Shown: positions 35,259 through 44,365 of the stretch, piece by piece
Layout of the letters: each line of letters begins with the position of its first letter
Position numbering within the stretch: position 1 is the stretch's first letter
Source: an uncultured Prevotellaceae bacterium
GTDB lineage: Bacteria; Bacteroidota; Bacteroidia; Bacteroidales; Muribaculaceae
Direction: 5' to 3'
NCBI GenBank assembly: GCA_900318865.1
Contig: ONMF01000014.1
Coordinates: forward strand, 1-52,995
Length of the DNA: 52,995 nt
Notes under the pieces: model-generated
Told to the model about the DNA's origin: nothing
What the model saw: the letters and a program-made list of their open reading frames with translations, nothing else
The model's database searches: none
Translations under genes and position numbers: made by a program

Positions 35259-35702
35259 ATGAAACAGATTACAATCAACATCCCCACCACCGGTGATCTC
35301 AACGAAGCCGCCCGCCAATTCATGGCCCAGATGGGCGACTACACAGTGTACGCTTTCTACGGAGCCATGGGAGCCGGTAAAACAACTTTCATCAACGCGC
35401 TGTGCAAGGCTTTGGGCGTGGAAACCGACGTGACCAATTCGCCATCGTTTGCCATCATCAACGAATACCGCAGCGACTCCACCGCCGAGCTCATCTACCA
35501 CTTCGACTGCTACCGGCTGGAGAAAGAGGAAGAAGCCGTCGACCTGGGAGCCGAGGACTACTTCGACTGCGGCGCCATCTGCCTGATTGAATGGCCCGAG
35601 CGCATCGAGAACCTGCTGCCCGACGACACTGTGCGCGTCGACATCAACGTCGACGAAGCCACCCAAGCCCGCACGCTCACCATGACGTTGCCTAACGACT
35701 GA
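35259..35702 (+). CDS. tsaE: tRNA t6A synthesis ATPase TsaE
   Basis: A 147-residue P-loop protein. The Walker A is [16 protein letters not shown] (about residues 29-44), and the family blocks [26 protein letters not shown] and [15 protein letters not shown] are all present. TsaE drives the TsaBD complex that adds threonylcarbamoyl to A37 of ANN-decoding tRNAs. It sits between porX and birA with 9-base gaps on both sides, the same order seen in other Bacteroidetes. Confidence 0.95.
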   Translation: MKQITINIPTTGDLNEAARQFMAQMGDYTVYAFYGAMGAGKTTFINALCKALGVETDVTNSPSFAIINEYRSDSTAELIYHFDCYRLEKEEEAVDLGAEDYFDCGAICLIEWPERIENLLPDDTVRVDINVDEATQARTLTMTLPND

Positions 35703-35711
35703 TCCACCGGT

Positions 35712-36464
35712 ATGCCCACCTACATTCAGCTCGAGTCCACCGCGTCGACCAATACTTACGTGGCGGCTCATGCGGCACTCCTCCCCGATGGCGCCGTGGT
35801 CTATACCCACCGCCAAACGGCAGGCCGCGGACAAAAAGGCAACCACTGGGAGAGTGAGCCCGGAAAAAACCTCACCTTCTCCATGCTCATCAAGCGCCCG
35901 CCGGTGCCTGCCATCAAGCAATTCGCCATCAGCGAGGCCGCCGCGCTTGCTGTCACCGAGACCCTGTGCTCGCAGGCCGGTGACGGCTTCGCCATCAAGT
36001 GGCCTAACGACATTTATTACCACGACAGCAAAATTTGCGGACTGCTCATCGAAAATTCGCTGTCGGGCTCTGACATCGAGCACACCGTTATCGGCGCAGG
36101 TGTGAACATCAACCAAAGGCGGTTAGTCAGCGATGCGCCCAACCCCATCTCCCTGACAAATATCACCGGACAAGAACACGATTTGGTACAATTGTTGCAC
36201 CAGATGTGCGAGCGCTTGGCAAGCTTGTGTGCCGGTCTGGGCCAGGAAGAGGCTCTCAGGCAGCTGCACAGCAGGTATCTGGCTGCACTCTATCGCAACG
36301 ACCGACGCCAGCACCGCTTTGCACTGCCCGACGGCACCGTTTTCATGGCCTCCGTCGTAGACGTGGCTCCCGACGGAATGCTCACCCTGCGGCACCACGA
36401 CGGCACTCAGCACGCCTATGCGTTCAAAGAGGTGAAACACGTGATTGAACAACACATTTTATAA
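35712..36464 (+). CDS. birA: Biotin-[acetyl-CoA carboxylase] ligase
   Basis: A 250-residue biotin protein ligase that adenylates biotin and joins it to the BCCP lysine of acetyl-CoA carboxylase and other carboxylases. Motifs: QLESTASTNTY, the biotinyl-AMP loop TAGRGQKGNHWESEPGKNLTFS, KWPNDIYYHDSKICGLLIE and the C-terminal SH3-like domain (about 200-250). It has no N-terminal helix-turn-helix, so it is a class I ligase without repressor function. Its stop codon lies at the beginning of an 8-base AT repeat. Confidence 0.95.
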   Translation: MPTYIQLESTASTNTYVAAHAALLPDGAVVYTHRQTAGRGQKGNHWESEPGKNLTFSMLIKRPPVPAIKQFAISEAAALAVTETLCSQAGDGFAIKWPNDIYYHDSKICGLLIENSLSGSDIEHTVIGAGVNINQRRLVSDAPNPISLTNITGQEHDLVQLLHQMCERLASLCAGLGQEEALRQLHSRYLAALYRNDRRQHRFALPDGTVFMASVVDVAPDGMLTLRHHDGTQHAYAFKEVKHVIEQHIL

Positions 36465-36483
36465 TTTTATAATTTTATAATTA
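36461..36483 (+). repeat. Short tandem repeat of ATAATTTT
   Basis: Nearly three head-to-tail 8-base units begin at the birA stop codon and fill most of the 34-base gap to the next gene. Copy number could vary by slippage and change the distance to the next start codon. Confidence 0.8.
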
Positions 36484-36498
36484 CATAATAAAACCACA

Positions 36499-37041
36499 AT
36501 GAAAAGTAAAGTCTATACACTCACTGGCGACAAGGGAACCACCGCACTCGTGGGAGGAAAACGCGTGGCCAAGGACGATGCCCGCGTAGAAGCCTATGGT
36601 ACCATCGATGAGCTCAACGCCCACCTGGGGCTGCTGGCTCACAACACCAAGCTCGATGAAAACATGCCCAAGCTCATCCGCAAAATCCAGAACAAACTCT
36701 TCAATATCGGCGCCTACCTTGCCACCGAGAACGCCACCGAGCCTTTCGGGCTCACCCAGGACGACGTGGCATTGCTTGAACAACGCATCGACGAGATGGA
36801 TGCCGAGCTGCCGCCCATGCAAGGTTTCATCCTGCCCGGCGGAAGCCGGCTGAGTGCCTTGTGCGACATCTGCCGCACCGTCACCCGCCGTGCCGAACGC
36901 CGCGTGGTGGCGCTCAGCCACACAGCCACCGTCCACCCGCTCGTGCTGCAATACTTGAACCGGCTGAGCGATTTCTTCTTCGTTTTTGCAAGATTTAACA
37001 ATATTCAAAACCAAGTGGAAGAAATTTATTGGGAAAAATAA
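36499..37041 (+). CDS. PduO-type cob(I)alamin adenosyltransferase
   Basis: A 180-residue enzyme that makes adenosylcobalamin from ATP and cob(I)alamin. The ATP-binding N terminus reads TLTGDKGTTALVGGKRVAKDDARVEAYGTIDELNAHLG, and the C-terminal signature is FILPGGSRLSALCDICRTVTRRAERRV, both diagnostic of the PduO family (distinct from CobA and EutT). It supplies coenzyme for methylmalonyl-CoA mutase, central to propionate formation in this phylum. No other cobalamin gene is nearby. It is the last gene of the porX run before a new promoter at 37065. Confidence 0.94.
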   Translation: MKSKVYTLTGDKGTTALVGGKRVAKDDARVEAYGTIDELNAHLGLLAHNTKLDENMPKLIRKIQNKLFNIGAYLATENATEPFGLTQDDVALLEQRIDEMDAELPPMQGFILPGGSRLSALCDICRTVTRRAERRVVALSHTATVHPLVLQYLNRLSDFFFVFARFNNIQNQVEEIYWEK

Positions 37042-37064
37042 ACCCCATATTTCAAAAATAATAT

Positions 37065-37072
37065 TACTTTTG
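37065..37072 (+). promoter_or_regulatory. -7 box of the DUF2795 gene
   Basis: TACTTTTG followed by CGC, 42 bases before the ATG at 37115. The -33 box is not well kept. Confidence 0.5.
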
Positions 37073-37114
37073 CGCAATTTTTCTTGAACACTAACCTGCT
37101 AAATCAAAACAACT

Positions 37115-37339
37115 ATGTATTGGACTCTTGAATTAGCCACCAAACTTGAGGACGCCCCCTGGCCCGCCACCAAGGACGAACTCATCGACTATGCTGTGCG
37201 TAGTGGGGCACCACTCGAGGTGATTGAAAACTTGCAAGAAATTGAGGACGAGGGCGACACCTATGAGTCGATCGACGACATCTGGCCCGACTATCCCAAT
37301 ACCGACGAGGACTTCTTCTATAACGAGGATGAGTATTGA
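37115..37339 (+). CDS. DUF2795 family small acidic protein
   Basis: A 74-residue acidic cytoplasmic protein. The DUF2795 pattern is visible as LEDAPWPATKDELIDYAVRSGAPLEVIENLQEIED, a short helical domain found in many Bacteroidetes and Actinobacteria, followed by an Asp/Glu/Tyr-rich tail (YPNTDEDFFYNEDEY). Function is unknown. A good -7 box 42 bases upstream and its conservation support that it is a real gene. The isochorismatase-fold gene starts 35 bases later. Confidence 0.9.
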   Translation: MYWTLELATKLEDAPWPATKDELIDYAVRSGAPLEVIENLQEIEDEGDTYESIDDIWPDYPNTDEDFFYNEDEY

Positions 37340-37374
37340 CCACTCGCAAAAAAACTTTCTTATCACATAACACA

Positions 37375-37926
37375 ATGAACAAACTTGACCATCCCGCCAT
37401 TTTGGTCGTTGACATGCTCAACGACTTTGTTACCGGAGCGCTGGGCTGCGACCGTGGCCGCGCTATCGTTCCCGCCACCGCACGCCTGCTCGACGCAGCA
37501 CGCCAGGCCGGTGTGCCCGTGATTTTCTGCAACGACTGCCACTTGCCTGGCATCGACCGGGAGCTCAAAATTTGGGGCGACCACGCTATTGCCGGCACGC
37601 CGGGAGCCGAAGTGATTCCTGAGCTGAACCTCTGCGACAAAGACTTTGTGGTGCCCAAACGGCGCTACAGCGGGTTCTTCCAGACCGATCTCGACATCCT
37701 GCTCAAGGAGCTGGGGGTGAAAACGGTTGTCATCACGGGATTGCATGCCCACATGTGCTGCCGCCACACGGCAGCCGACGCCTTCTGCCTGGGCTACGAT
37801 GTGGTTGTGGCCAAAGAGGCAACCGACTCGTTCACCGAGGAGGATTATCTGAACGGGCTGGCCTATCTCAAGATGTGCTACGGCGCCGATGCTTACAGCA
37901 ACGACGAACTCATCGCCATGTTCTGA
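37375..37926 (+). CDS. Isochorismatase-fold cysteine hydrolase (nicotinamidase-like)
   Basis: A 183-residue enzyme of the isochorismatase superfamily. The Asp-Lys-Cys catalytic triad is Asp13 (AILVVDMLNDF), Lys95 (VVPKRRYSGFF) and Cys128 (GLHAHMCCRHTAADAF). The cis-peptide region before the Cys is typical of the fold. The DxHxxxxxH-type metal site of true nicotinamidases is only partly matched (NDCHLPG), so the substrate may be an amide other than nicotinamide. The ATG at 37375 was chosen over a TTG at 37336, which would overlap the previous gene's stop. A hairpin follows at 37954-37989. Confidence 0.88.
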   Translation: MNKLDHPAILVVDMLNDFVTGALGCDRGRAIVPATARLLDAARQAGVPVIFCNDCHLPGIDRELKIWGDHAIAGTPGAEVIPELNLCDKDFVVPKRRYSGFFQTDLDILLKELGVKTVVITGLHAHMCCRHTAADAFCLGYDVVVAKEATDSFTEEDYLNGLAYLKMCYGADAYSNDELIAMF

Positions 37927-37953
37927 CGCACCTCGTTCATTCACTATCCACAA

Positions 37954-37989
37954 GCAGTGGCGGCTCGTTCATCACAGGGCCGCCACTGC
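37954..37989 (+). terminator. GC-rich hairpin between the isochorismatase-fold gene and the PAP2 gene
   Basis: Perfect 11-base arms GCAGTGGCGGC (37954-37964) and GCCGCCACTGC (37979-37989), 14-base loop. There is no T run after it, so it may be a pausing or mRNA-end-protecting structure rather than an intrinsic terminator. Confidence 0.5.
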
Positions 37990-38015
37990 GCTATCTGAGC
38001 AACCACCCATGAAAA

Positions 38016-38047
38016 TTTGTGAGAACAACAAAAATGCACTACCTTTG
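38016..38047 (+). promoter_or_regulatory. Promoter of the PAP2 acid phosphatase gene
   Basis: TTTG at 38016-38019, 20-base spacer, TACCTTTG at 38040-38047; the ATG follows 26 bases later. A near-perfect Bacteroidetes promoter. Confidence 0.75.
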
Positions 38048-38073
38048 CATCATCAGAAACAAATGTGTTTATT

Positions 38074-38937
38074 ATGAAAAAAATCTTTTTCCTTGCCATT
38101 ATGGCTGTTGCTGCACTGGCAAATGTCAATGCACAAACTTCAGTTCAACCCTATCTTACCACCAAGCAATTACCCAACCTGATCAAATGCCTACCGGCTC
38201 CCCCCGACACTATCGGAGAGCACTTCGCCCATGACATCATGCGCTATTTCTGGGGAAAACAGCAGCGCCTGGACCCCGAGCGTGCAGCCATCGCACGCCG
38301 TGACGCCGTGTGGAGCTATGAGGCGCTGTTTGCCGAGTTCAATGTGCCTTTTGGGCTCACCATCTCCAAGACCGAGACTCCCGAAATCTGGAAATTGCTG
38401 GAAACCAGCCTTGTCACCACCGACCAGATGCGTGTGGAGCCCAAAGCTTTCTATAAACGCATGCGCCCCTATGTGCGCTTCCATGAGCATATCCTCACCT
38501 ACGATGCAGAGGAAGACGAAGTGGAGCTGGGACGCGAGGGCAGCTATCCTTCGGGCCACACCATGCGCGGCTGGACAACAGCCTTGCTGCTGGCCGAAAT
38601 CAATCCTGCCGCGGCCGACACCCTTTATGCGCGTGGCTGGATGTACGGCGAGAGCCGCGTCATTGTGGGAGCACACTGGCAGAGCGACATCGACAACACC
38701 CGCGTGGCTGCCAGCATAGGCTTCGCTGCCCTGCACACCAGTGCCGAGTTCCGTGAGCAGATGGCGAAAGCACAGGCCGAATTTGCCGAAAAAACCGGTT
38801 ACACCGGCATCAACGAGGTGAAGCCCGCCGACAACAAGGCTATCAACAACGACCTCACCTACACCATCAGCGGCACACTGGCCACGAAGGACTCGCAGGG
38901 CGTGCTCATACGCAACGGGCAGAAGTTCATCAAGTAA
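38074..38937 (+). CDS. Secreted PAP2-family class A acid phosphatase
   Basis: A 287-residue exported phosphatase. Residues 1-20 are a signal peptide (KKIFFLAIMAVAALANVNA). The three PAP2 motifs are complete: KxxxxxxRP (Lys124, Arg131-Pro132 in KAFYKRMRPYVRF), PSGH (160-162) and SRxxxxxHxxxD (Ser194-Arg195, His201, Asp205). This matches class A non-specific acid phosphatases of the PhoN/PhoC type, which release phosphate from many organic phosphates in the periplasm. It is a stand-alone gene with its own promoter and a bidirectional terminator after it. The C-terminal 60 residues lie outside the core fold and are of unknown role. Confidence 0.92.
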   Translation: MKKIFFLAIMAVAALANVNAQTSVQPYLTTKQLPNLIKCLPAPPDTIGEHFAHDIMRYFWGKQQRLDPERAAIARRDAVWSYEALFAEFNVPFGLTISKTETPEIWKLLETSLVTTDQMRVEPKAFYKRMRPYVRFHEHILTYDAEEDEVELGREGSYPSGHTMRGWTTALLLAEINPAAADTLYARGWMYGESRVIVGAHWQSDIDNTRVAASIGFAALHTSAEFREQMAKAQAEFAEKTGYTGINEVKPADNKAINNDLTYTISGTLATKDSQGVLIRNGQKFIK

Positions 38938-38967
38938 CACCGGCACGCATGCGTTCACGCACAAATT

Positions 38968-39003
38968 AAAAGCGGCTCACCCGTTTCGGGAAGCCGCTTT
39001 TTT
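38968..39003. terminator. Bidirectional terminator between PAP2 and xerD genes
   Basis: Stem AAAAGCGGCT (38968-38977) with AGCCGCTTTT (38992-39001) plus an inner CCC/GGG, short loop, T run to 39003 and A run on the other side. It serves both convergent genes. Confidence 0.88.
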
Positions 39004-39007
39004 CAGG

Positions 39008-39922
39008 TTATGGCCGGTGGTTGCGCGGGTGGTGCTCCAATATTTCCTGCCGCAGGCGGCTACGGTCCAGGTGAACGTAAATTTCGGTGGTGGTGATACT
39101 TTCATGGCCCAGCATTTGCTGAATGGCTCGCAGATTGGCACCACCTTCGAGCAGATGAGTGGCAAAAGAGTGACGCAGCGTGTGAGGGCTGATGTTCTTG
39201 CGGATGCCCGCCTGGACGCACAACTCCTTGATGATGTGGAAAATCATCTGCCTGGTGAGCTGGCCACCGCGGCGATTCAAGAACAAAATGTCGTCGCAAC
39301 CTCGCTGCACCGTCAGGTTGCAGCGGTATTCGGTCAGATAAGAGTCGATACAGGTGAGCGCCACCGGCGAGATGGGCACGATGCGCTGCTTGTTGCCTTT
39401 GCCCTCGACCATCACATATTCTTCCTCGGCAAATAGCTGCGACCTGCGCAGCCCCACCAGCTCGCTCACCCGCAGTCCGCAGCCGTAAAGTGTTTCGATG
39501 ATGGCCCGGTTGCGCACCCCTTCGGGCTTGCTCATGTCGATACTGGCTATCAAGGCGTCCACCTCGTCCAGCGTGAGCACCTCGGGCAGATGGCGGCCCA
39601 CCGCCGGCGTGGCCAGCAGTTGAGTGGGGTTCTGAGCTACATACCCTTCGAGCCGCAGGAATCTATAGAAGTTTTTCACCCCGCTGATGATGCGTGCCTG
39701 CGAGCGCGGCCCGATGCCCACATCGTGCAGCGCGCACGCGAAGGCCTCCAGATTGTCGGCCGTGGCATGCTCCACAGCCACTCCTTGCTGCGACAAGAAT
39801 GTGACGAGCTTGTCCACATCGGCGCTATAGCTCGTCGCCGTGTTGACCGACAGCCCTTTTTCAATGCGCAGATACACCTCGTAGCGCGCCTTGATGTCGG
39901 CCAGGTCAGTAATTTCCCTCAT
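39008..39922 (-). CDS. xerD: Tyrosine recombinase XerD-like
   Basis: A 304-residue site-specific recombinase. The N-terminal SAM-like DNA-binding domain spans about 1-95 and the catalytic domain about 110-300. Active-site residues are complete: Arg151 (GCGLRVSEL), Lys175 (VEGKGNKQR), His247 and Arg250 (SPHTLRHSFATHLLEGG), His273 (LGHESITTT) and Tyr282 (EIYVHLD). Length and sequence fit the chromosome-dimer resolvases XerC/XerD rather than an integrase of a mobile element. The ATG at 39922 was chosen by fit to the family; it overlaps the serine hydrolase stop by 17 bases. It is the last gene of the sbcD-sbcC run. Confidence 0.92.
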   Translation of the reverse strand: MREITDLADIKARYEVYLRIEKGLSVNTATSYSADVDKLVTFLSQQGVAVEHATADNLEAFACALHDVGIGPRSQARIISGVKNFYRFLRLEGYVAQNPTQLLATPAVGRHLPEVLTLDEVDALIASIDMSKPEGVRNRAIIETLYGCGLRVSELVGLRRSQLFAEEEYVMVEGKGNKQRIVPISPVALTCIDSYLTEYRCNLTVQRGCDDILFLNRRGGQLTRQMIFHIIKELCVQAGIRKNISPHTLRHSFATHLLEGGANLRAIQQMLGHESITTTEIYVHLDRSRLRQEILEHHPRNHRP

Positions 39923-41393
39923 AGTCGCGTGAGGGCTTCTCGCCCAGATTGTCGGTGATGGTGACATGCGCCGTGCGGTCGGGCCGCAACTCCACCGCGT
40001 AATGGCGGAAACTGATCCAGTCCACCCAGTGCACATCGGCCTCAAATCGTGTGGCACCGGTCCACACATAAGTTCCGGCGGTCGTATAGGGCGAACTGAG
40101 GCCGCCAAAACGATTCATGGCCAGCACGGTGTAGGGGGGCGACACCGGCGTGGTGTCATAAGCCCATTGCTTGTGGGCCAATGGCAGGGTGTAGCCATCG
40201 TGCCGCAGCGTGACCGTGCCGTCGGGCCCCTGCGACAGCGTGAGCGGCGGCTGGCCGGCGGCTTCGATGGTGCAAGGAAACGCGCTTCGGCCGTTTTTAC
40301 GGCCCTTCGGGGCGGGCAAGGAAGCCGTGGCGCACAAGCGGTCCAACCGTTTTTGCCATCGGGGCTCGGGCGCCAGCGCAGCCGGGCTCAATCCGGGCAT
40401 GAGATAATTCCAGATGCAAGCCAGCAGGTCGTGACCACGGTGGCTCAGGCTGTTGATAACCACCACCAGGTCCTCCTGGGGCACCATCACCACATACTGC
40501 GCCAGCGCGCCGTCGGCACGGATGGAACCGGGCCACTTGCTGCGCCACATCTGATAGCAATAACCTTGATTGCCGTCGGTGGGCGGGGTGGTGCTGGCGG
40601 CGCACTCAATCTGCTTGGACGTGGCCTGTTCAATCCACTGCTCACTCACCAGCTGCCGGCCCTGCCACTTGCCGCGGGCATTGATCAGGAGCCCCAGCTT
40701 GGCCAGCGTCTCGGCCTGCACACGCAGTCCCCAGCCACCGGTGTTGATGCCGTCGGGGCTTTGCTCCCACTCGGCTTGCGTGATGTGCATGGCATCGAAA
40801 AAGCGGCTTTGCAGATATTGCAGGGTGGTCATGCCTGTGACACGCTGCACGATGGCGCTGAGCAGGAATGTGCTCAACGAGTCGTAGGCAAAGTTCTTGC
40901 CCGGTTCTTTCACGGGCTTGGCCAGCCAGGTGGATATCCAGTCGGGGTGAGAATTGCGCATTTCCCAGTCGGGGGTGATGCCACTGGCCATCACCAGCAG
41001 GTCGCGCACGGTCATGGCCGCCAGGTTGGCGCCGATGGAATCGGGTAGCCGCTCGGGGAAGAAGGCCGCCACACGGTCGGTGAGGCGCAAGCGGTTCTCG
41101 TCGATGGCCTTGCCCACAGCCAGCGCCACAAACGTCTTGCTGCACGAGTAGAGCGTGTGGGAATCTTCGGCGCGGAAGGGTGCCGGATGCACTTCGGCCA
41201 CCACACGGCCATGCCTGAGCACCATCACATGGTGCACATGGGTGCGCGGCACTGCCATCAGCGAGTCGATGAAGCGCACCACAGCCTGGGTGCTGACACC
41301 CTCGGCTGCGGGGGTGGAGCGTGGCAGATCGCCGATTTGGGCGGAGGCCAACAGCGGCAGCAGAGCCAATAGCAATAAGCGGATTTGTTTCAT
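39906..41393 (-). CDS. Secreted beta-lactamase-fold serine hydrolase (class C-like)
   Basis: A 495-residue exported protein. Signal peptide MKQIRLLLLALLPLLASAQ; then a beta-lactamase/DD-peptidase fold (about 30-370) with the SxxK motif Ser83-Lys86 (LYSCSKTFVAL), a YDS motif in place of YxN (FAYDSLSTFLLSAI), and a beta-sandwich C-terminal domain (about 380-495). Such proteins are usually esterases or D-amino-acid peptidases; resistance to beta-lactams should not be assumed. It lies 11 bases after sbcC and overlaps xerD by 17 bases, an odd place for a secreted hydrolase. Confidence 0.88.
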   Translation of the reverse strand: MKQIRLLLLALLPLLASAQIGDLPRSTPAAEGVSTQAVVRFIDSLMAVPRTHVHHVMVLRHGRVVAEVHPAPFRAEDSHTLYSCSKTFVALAVGKAIDENRLRLTDRVAAFFPERLPDSIGANLAAMTVRDLLVMASGITPDWEMRNSHPDWISTWLAKPVKEPGKNFAYDSLSTFLLSAIVQRVTGMTTLQYLQSRFFDAMHITQAEWEQSPDGINTGGWGLRVQAETLAKLGLLINARGKWQGRQLVSEQWIEQATSKQIECAASTTPPTDGNQGYCYQMWRSKWPGSIRADGALAQYVVMVPQEDLVVVINSLSHRGHDLLACIWNYLMPGLSPAALAPEPRWQKRLDRLCATASLPAPKGRKNGRSAFPCTIEAAGQPPLTLSQGPDGTVTLRHDGYTLPLAHKQWAYDTTPVSPPYTVLAMNRFGGLSSPYTTAGTYVWTGATRFEADVHWVDWISFRHYAVELRPDRTAHVTITDNLGEKPSRDYEGNY

Positions 41394-41404
41394 GGTACAA
41401 CAGT

Positions 41405-44365
41405 TTATGATTGGATAAAAATATTACTTCGGGTACGGTCGTCGGGGTCGCGCCGCACTACTATCTGCACCGGCACACGCTCCTTGAGGCTCTCCACGTG
41501 GCTGATGATGCCCACGCGGCGGCCACCCATGTCGTTCAAGCGACCCAAGGTCTCCATCACCTTGTCGAGGCATGGCGCACTGAGCGACCCGAATCCCTCG
41601 TCGATAAACAGCGTGTCGACCGCAAACACGTGGCCCGTCATGCTGGCCAGTGCCAGTGCCAGCGAAAGCGACACCATGAAGCTTTCGCCTCCCGACAACT
41701 GATAGACGCTCGACGTGCGGTTGCCGCACTGCAGGTCGCGCACAAGCACGGTGAGCGTGCCTGGCTGGCAATACAGCTCATACCGGTCGTCAAAGTGCAT
41801 CAAGTAGTGGTTGGCACGCCGCAGCAAGTCGTTCAAAATGAAACTCTGGGCTATGTTGCGGAATTTATTGCCATTGGCGCTGCCCAGCATGTCGCTGAAT
41901 GCCGCCCATTCGTCGGCATCGGCCTTGAGAGCGGCAAGCCTGGCGGCTTCGGCGGCCACACGCCGCGCCTGCTCGCGGTCGTTTTCGAGTTGTTGACTCA
42001 ATGCCCCTGCCTCTTGATTGGCCGCTGCAATGGCTTGCGTGATTTCAGCTTGCCGCTGTTCAAAAAATTCACGCGGGCGCTCACCCAGTTTTTCGCGACG
42101 CGACAGCAGGTCGGTCAGCAGCTGCTCTATCTGCTTCTGCTCGCCCTCCAGCCGGGCCAGGTGGGATGTGAGCGACTCATGACGTTGCTCGATGCTCTCG
42201 ATGGATGTCACCGTCATGGCCATCAACTGCAGCAGGCGCTCTCGGCTGCAGTCGTTCTCGGCAATAAAGTGCTCAACCCTGCTGTTATAATCGTCGAAAA
42301 GGCGTTGCTGGCTCTCCAGTCGTGAATGCCATTCGGTCCATTTGTGCGATAGCTGAGACCATCGCTCGGCCAATCGCTCGACCTTATTCCGGTTTAAAAT
42401 AGTTATCTCTTCTTTATCAATGATTTGCATTACACTCTGCTTCGGTAACTCCGCATATTGCAATTCACCATTTACCCGAATGATTTGGTCTTGAAGCTGC
42501 TGCGCCCGGTTCATCTGACTACGCACTTGCTTCATCAGGGCAAGCAGGTCGTCGGCCCGCTCGAGTTGAGTGGCAATTTCTTGGTTTTCTTCATTGACCT
42601 GGTGAACTTTTGCACTGATTTGCTCCTCGATGTCTTCGGCCGGCTGCAACCCGCACTTGACGAGCGCTTGGCGTGCTACAGCCTCTTGCGTGGCAAGGTT
42701 TTTGGCGGCCGCCAGCGCTTTTTTCGCCGCTTTTTCGGCCTCGGCATCAAGTTTTCGGGCGATATCGGTCGCTGCTTTGTGCTTTGCTTGCGCCTCGACC
42801 CACCGGTCGTGAGCTTGATTCATGGCCGTCTCAAAGGGCCCCACCAGGTGCTCGAACATCTCCTCTCCGAGCACGCGGTCCACGACTTGCCCGCACACGG
42901 GGCAAGTGTCGCCGCTGCGCAACTCCTGCCGCGCACGCTTTGCCCATTGCTCGAGGCTTGTGTGCCGATGCTCAAATTCATTTTTAGCCAGCTTGTAGGC
43001 ATCTTGAGCCGTCCCGCACTGCCGGGCCAGCGGGTCAATTTCAGCATTGGCATCGCGGGCCGCCCGTTGGGCCGCATCGGCATCGGAACGTGCCGCTCGC
43101 GCTGCATCATCATAGTCCTGCCGGCGCTTCAGTTCGTCGCGAGCCTGCTGCAGCAAGAGCCGCTGTTCGTTCAGCAGTTCTTTCCGTTTCTTTTTCTCAG
43201 TCACGCCACAGGCTTGGTATTGGGCTTCGAGCTTGTCGAGTTTCTTTTGATAGTCGTCGGGGTGGCCGTGTTGCTCTTGTTGTTGCTTCAGCTCGGATAA
43301 GAGGTGCTCAAGGTAGGCATTGCCGGCCAGTAACCGCTCCGCCTCGGCCAGCAATGCGCTTTTTTGAGCGGTCAGCACCCGGCATTGTCGCTGCGCTTCA
43401 TCGGCTGCGGCAAGCCACTGCCGCGGCTCGGCCGTTGCCCTCCACTGGATGGCATCGGCCAGCCTGCGACGGTGCTCGTCGCTTGAAAGGGTGCTTGTCA
43501 CCTCTTGTTTTTTCCCTTGCACATCGTTCAGTCGTGCCCGGGCTTGCGTGTAATCGTCGAGCACCTTCACGGCACTGGCGGCGGCATCGGCTTGCTTGCC
43601 CAGTTCGTCCACACTTTCCTTTAATTGGGCCAGCCGGACGTTCAACGCCGCCTTTTGCTCCTCGTCAAGCAGCACGATGCCCTCGAGCAGCTGGCGCTTG
43701 GCAGCCACCGCCTGGCTCTTCTCGCGCCAGATTTCAAAAATCCTTTTTCCGGCCCGGGCATAAATCTCAGTTCCGGTGATTTGCTCGAGCATACTGGATT
43801 TTTCGCTGCCGCTGCTCTTGAGGAACTGGTCGAACTGGCCTTGCGGCAAGATAACGGTGCGATAGAACTGTTCGGCGTTCATCCCCACCGCCCGCTCGAT
43901 GACCTGTTGGTTCATCTTCACCTTGCTGGTAGTTTCACCGCTTGTGACACAGGTGATGACCCACTTGCTATTTTGCAGCGGGCCGTTCGGCTTTTTGTTT
44001 TTACGGTGCACACTCCACTCGGCCAGGTAGTCTTTCCCGTCGATGCCCAGGAAGGTCAGTTCCACGCCCCCTTGGCTTTCACCGCGGCGCAGCAGCTGGC
44101 GGGGGTCTTTCACCGACAGCGTTTCGTCGGTTTCAGCTGCGCCGCCCTCGGCGGCCAGTGTATATTTCTCGCTGTTGGAGACCGACAGACGCGGTGTGCT
44201 GTTAAAAAGTGCCAGGCACAAGCAGTCGAGGATCGTACTCTTTCCCGCACCGGTGTCGCCACTGATGAGAAACAATTGCTCGCCGCCGAGTTCCGGGCCG
44301 TCGAAGTCGATGGTGGCTTGGCCCACCGAGGCAATATTGTGAATATTGAGTGTCTTGATTTTCAT
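41405..44365 (-). CDS. sbcC: Exonuclease subunit SbcC (Rad50-like ATPase)
   Basis: A 986-residue SMC-like protein. The N-terminal ATPase half has Walker A ISGDTGAGKSTILD (36-44 core), two long coiled coils follow (about 190-480 and 500-780), meeting at the zinc hook CPVCG near residue 487, and the C-terminal half carries the signature YQLSGGESFMVSLSLALAL (near 888) and Walker B VDTLFIDEGFGSL. With SbcD it opens DNA hairpins and blocked ends. Such activity is relevant here because the neighbourhood carries several long palindromes. Start overlaps the sbcD stop by 4 bases (ATGA). Length is normal for Bacteroidetes. Confidence 0.96.
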   Translation of the reverse strand: MKIKTLNIHNIASVGQATIDFDGPELGGEQLFLISGDTGAGKSTILDCLCLALFNSTPRLSVSNSEKYTLAAEGGAAETDETLSVKDPRQLLRRGESQGGVELTFLGIDGKDYLAEWSVHRKNKKPNGPLQNSKWVITCVTSGETTSKVKMNQQVIERAVGMNAEQFYRTVILPQGQFDQFLKSSGSEKSSMLEQITGTEIYARAGKRIFEIWREKSQAVAAKRQLLEGIVLLDEEQKAALNVRLAQLKESVDELGKQADAAASAVKVLDDYTQARARLNDVQGKKQEVTSTLSSDEHRRRLADAIQWRATAEPRQWLAAADEAQRQCRVLTAQKSALLAEAERLLAGNAYLEHLLSELKQQQEQHGHPDDYQKKLDKLEAQYQACGVTEKKKRKELLNEQRLLLQQARDELKRRQDYDDAARAARSDADAAQRAARDANAEIDPLARQCGTAQDAYKLAKNEFEHRHTSLEQWAKRARQELRSGDTCPVCGQVVDRVLGEEMFEHLVGPFETAMNQAHDRWVEAQAKHKAATDIARKLDAEAEKAAKKALAAAKNLATQEAVARQALVKCGLQPAEDIEEQISAKVHQVNEENQEIATQLERADDLLALMKQVRSQMNRAQQLQDQIIRVNGELQYAELPKQSVMQIIDKEEITILNRNKVERLAERWSQLSHKWTEWHSRLESQQRLFDDYNSRVEHFIAENDCSRERLLQLMAMTVTSIESIEQRHESLTSHLARLEGEQKQIEQLLTDLLSRREKLGERPREFFEQRQAEITQAIAAANQEAGALSQQLENDREQARRVAAEAARLAALKADADEWAAFSDMLGSANGNKFRNIAQSFILNDLLRRANHYLMHFDDRYELYCQPGTLTVLVRDLQCGNRTSSVYQLSGGESFMVSLSLALALASMTGHVFAVDTLFIDEGFGSLSAPCLDKVMETLGRLNDMGGRRVGIISHVESLKERVPVQIVVRRDPDDRTRSNIFIQS

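Noticed and set aside
39008..39922. Integrase marking a mobile element
   Set aside because: Length and motifs fit XerC/XerD, there are no attachment repeats, and the neighbours are core genes.
39906..41393. Beta-lactam resistance gene
   Set aside because: The fold and SxxK are present, but the extra C-terminal domain and altered second motif fit secreted esterase/peptidase relatives, so no resistance claim is made.
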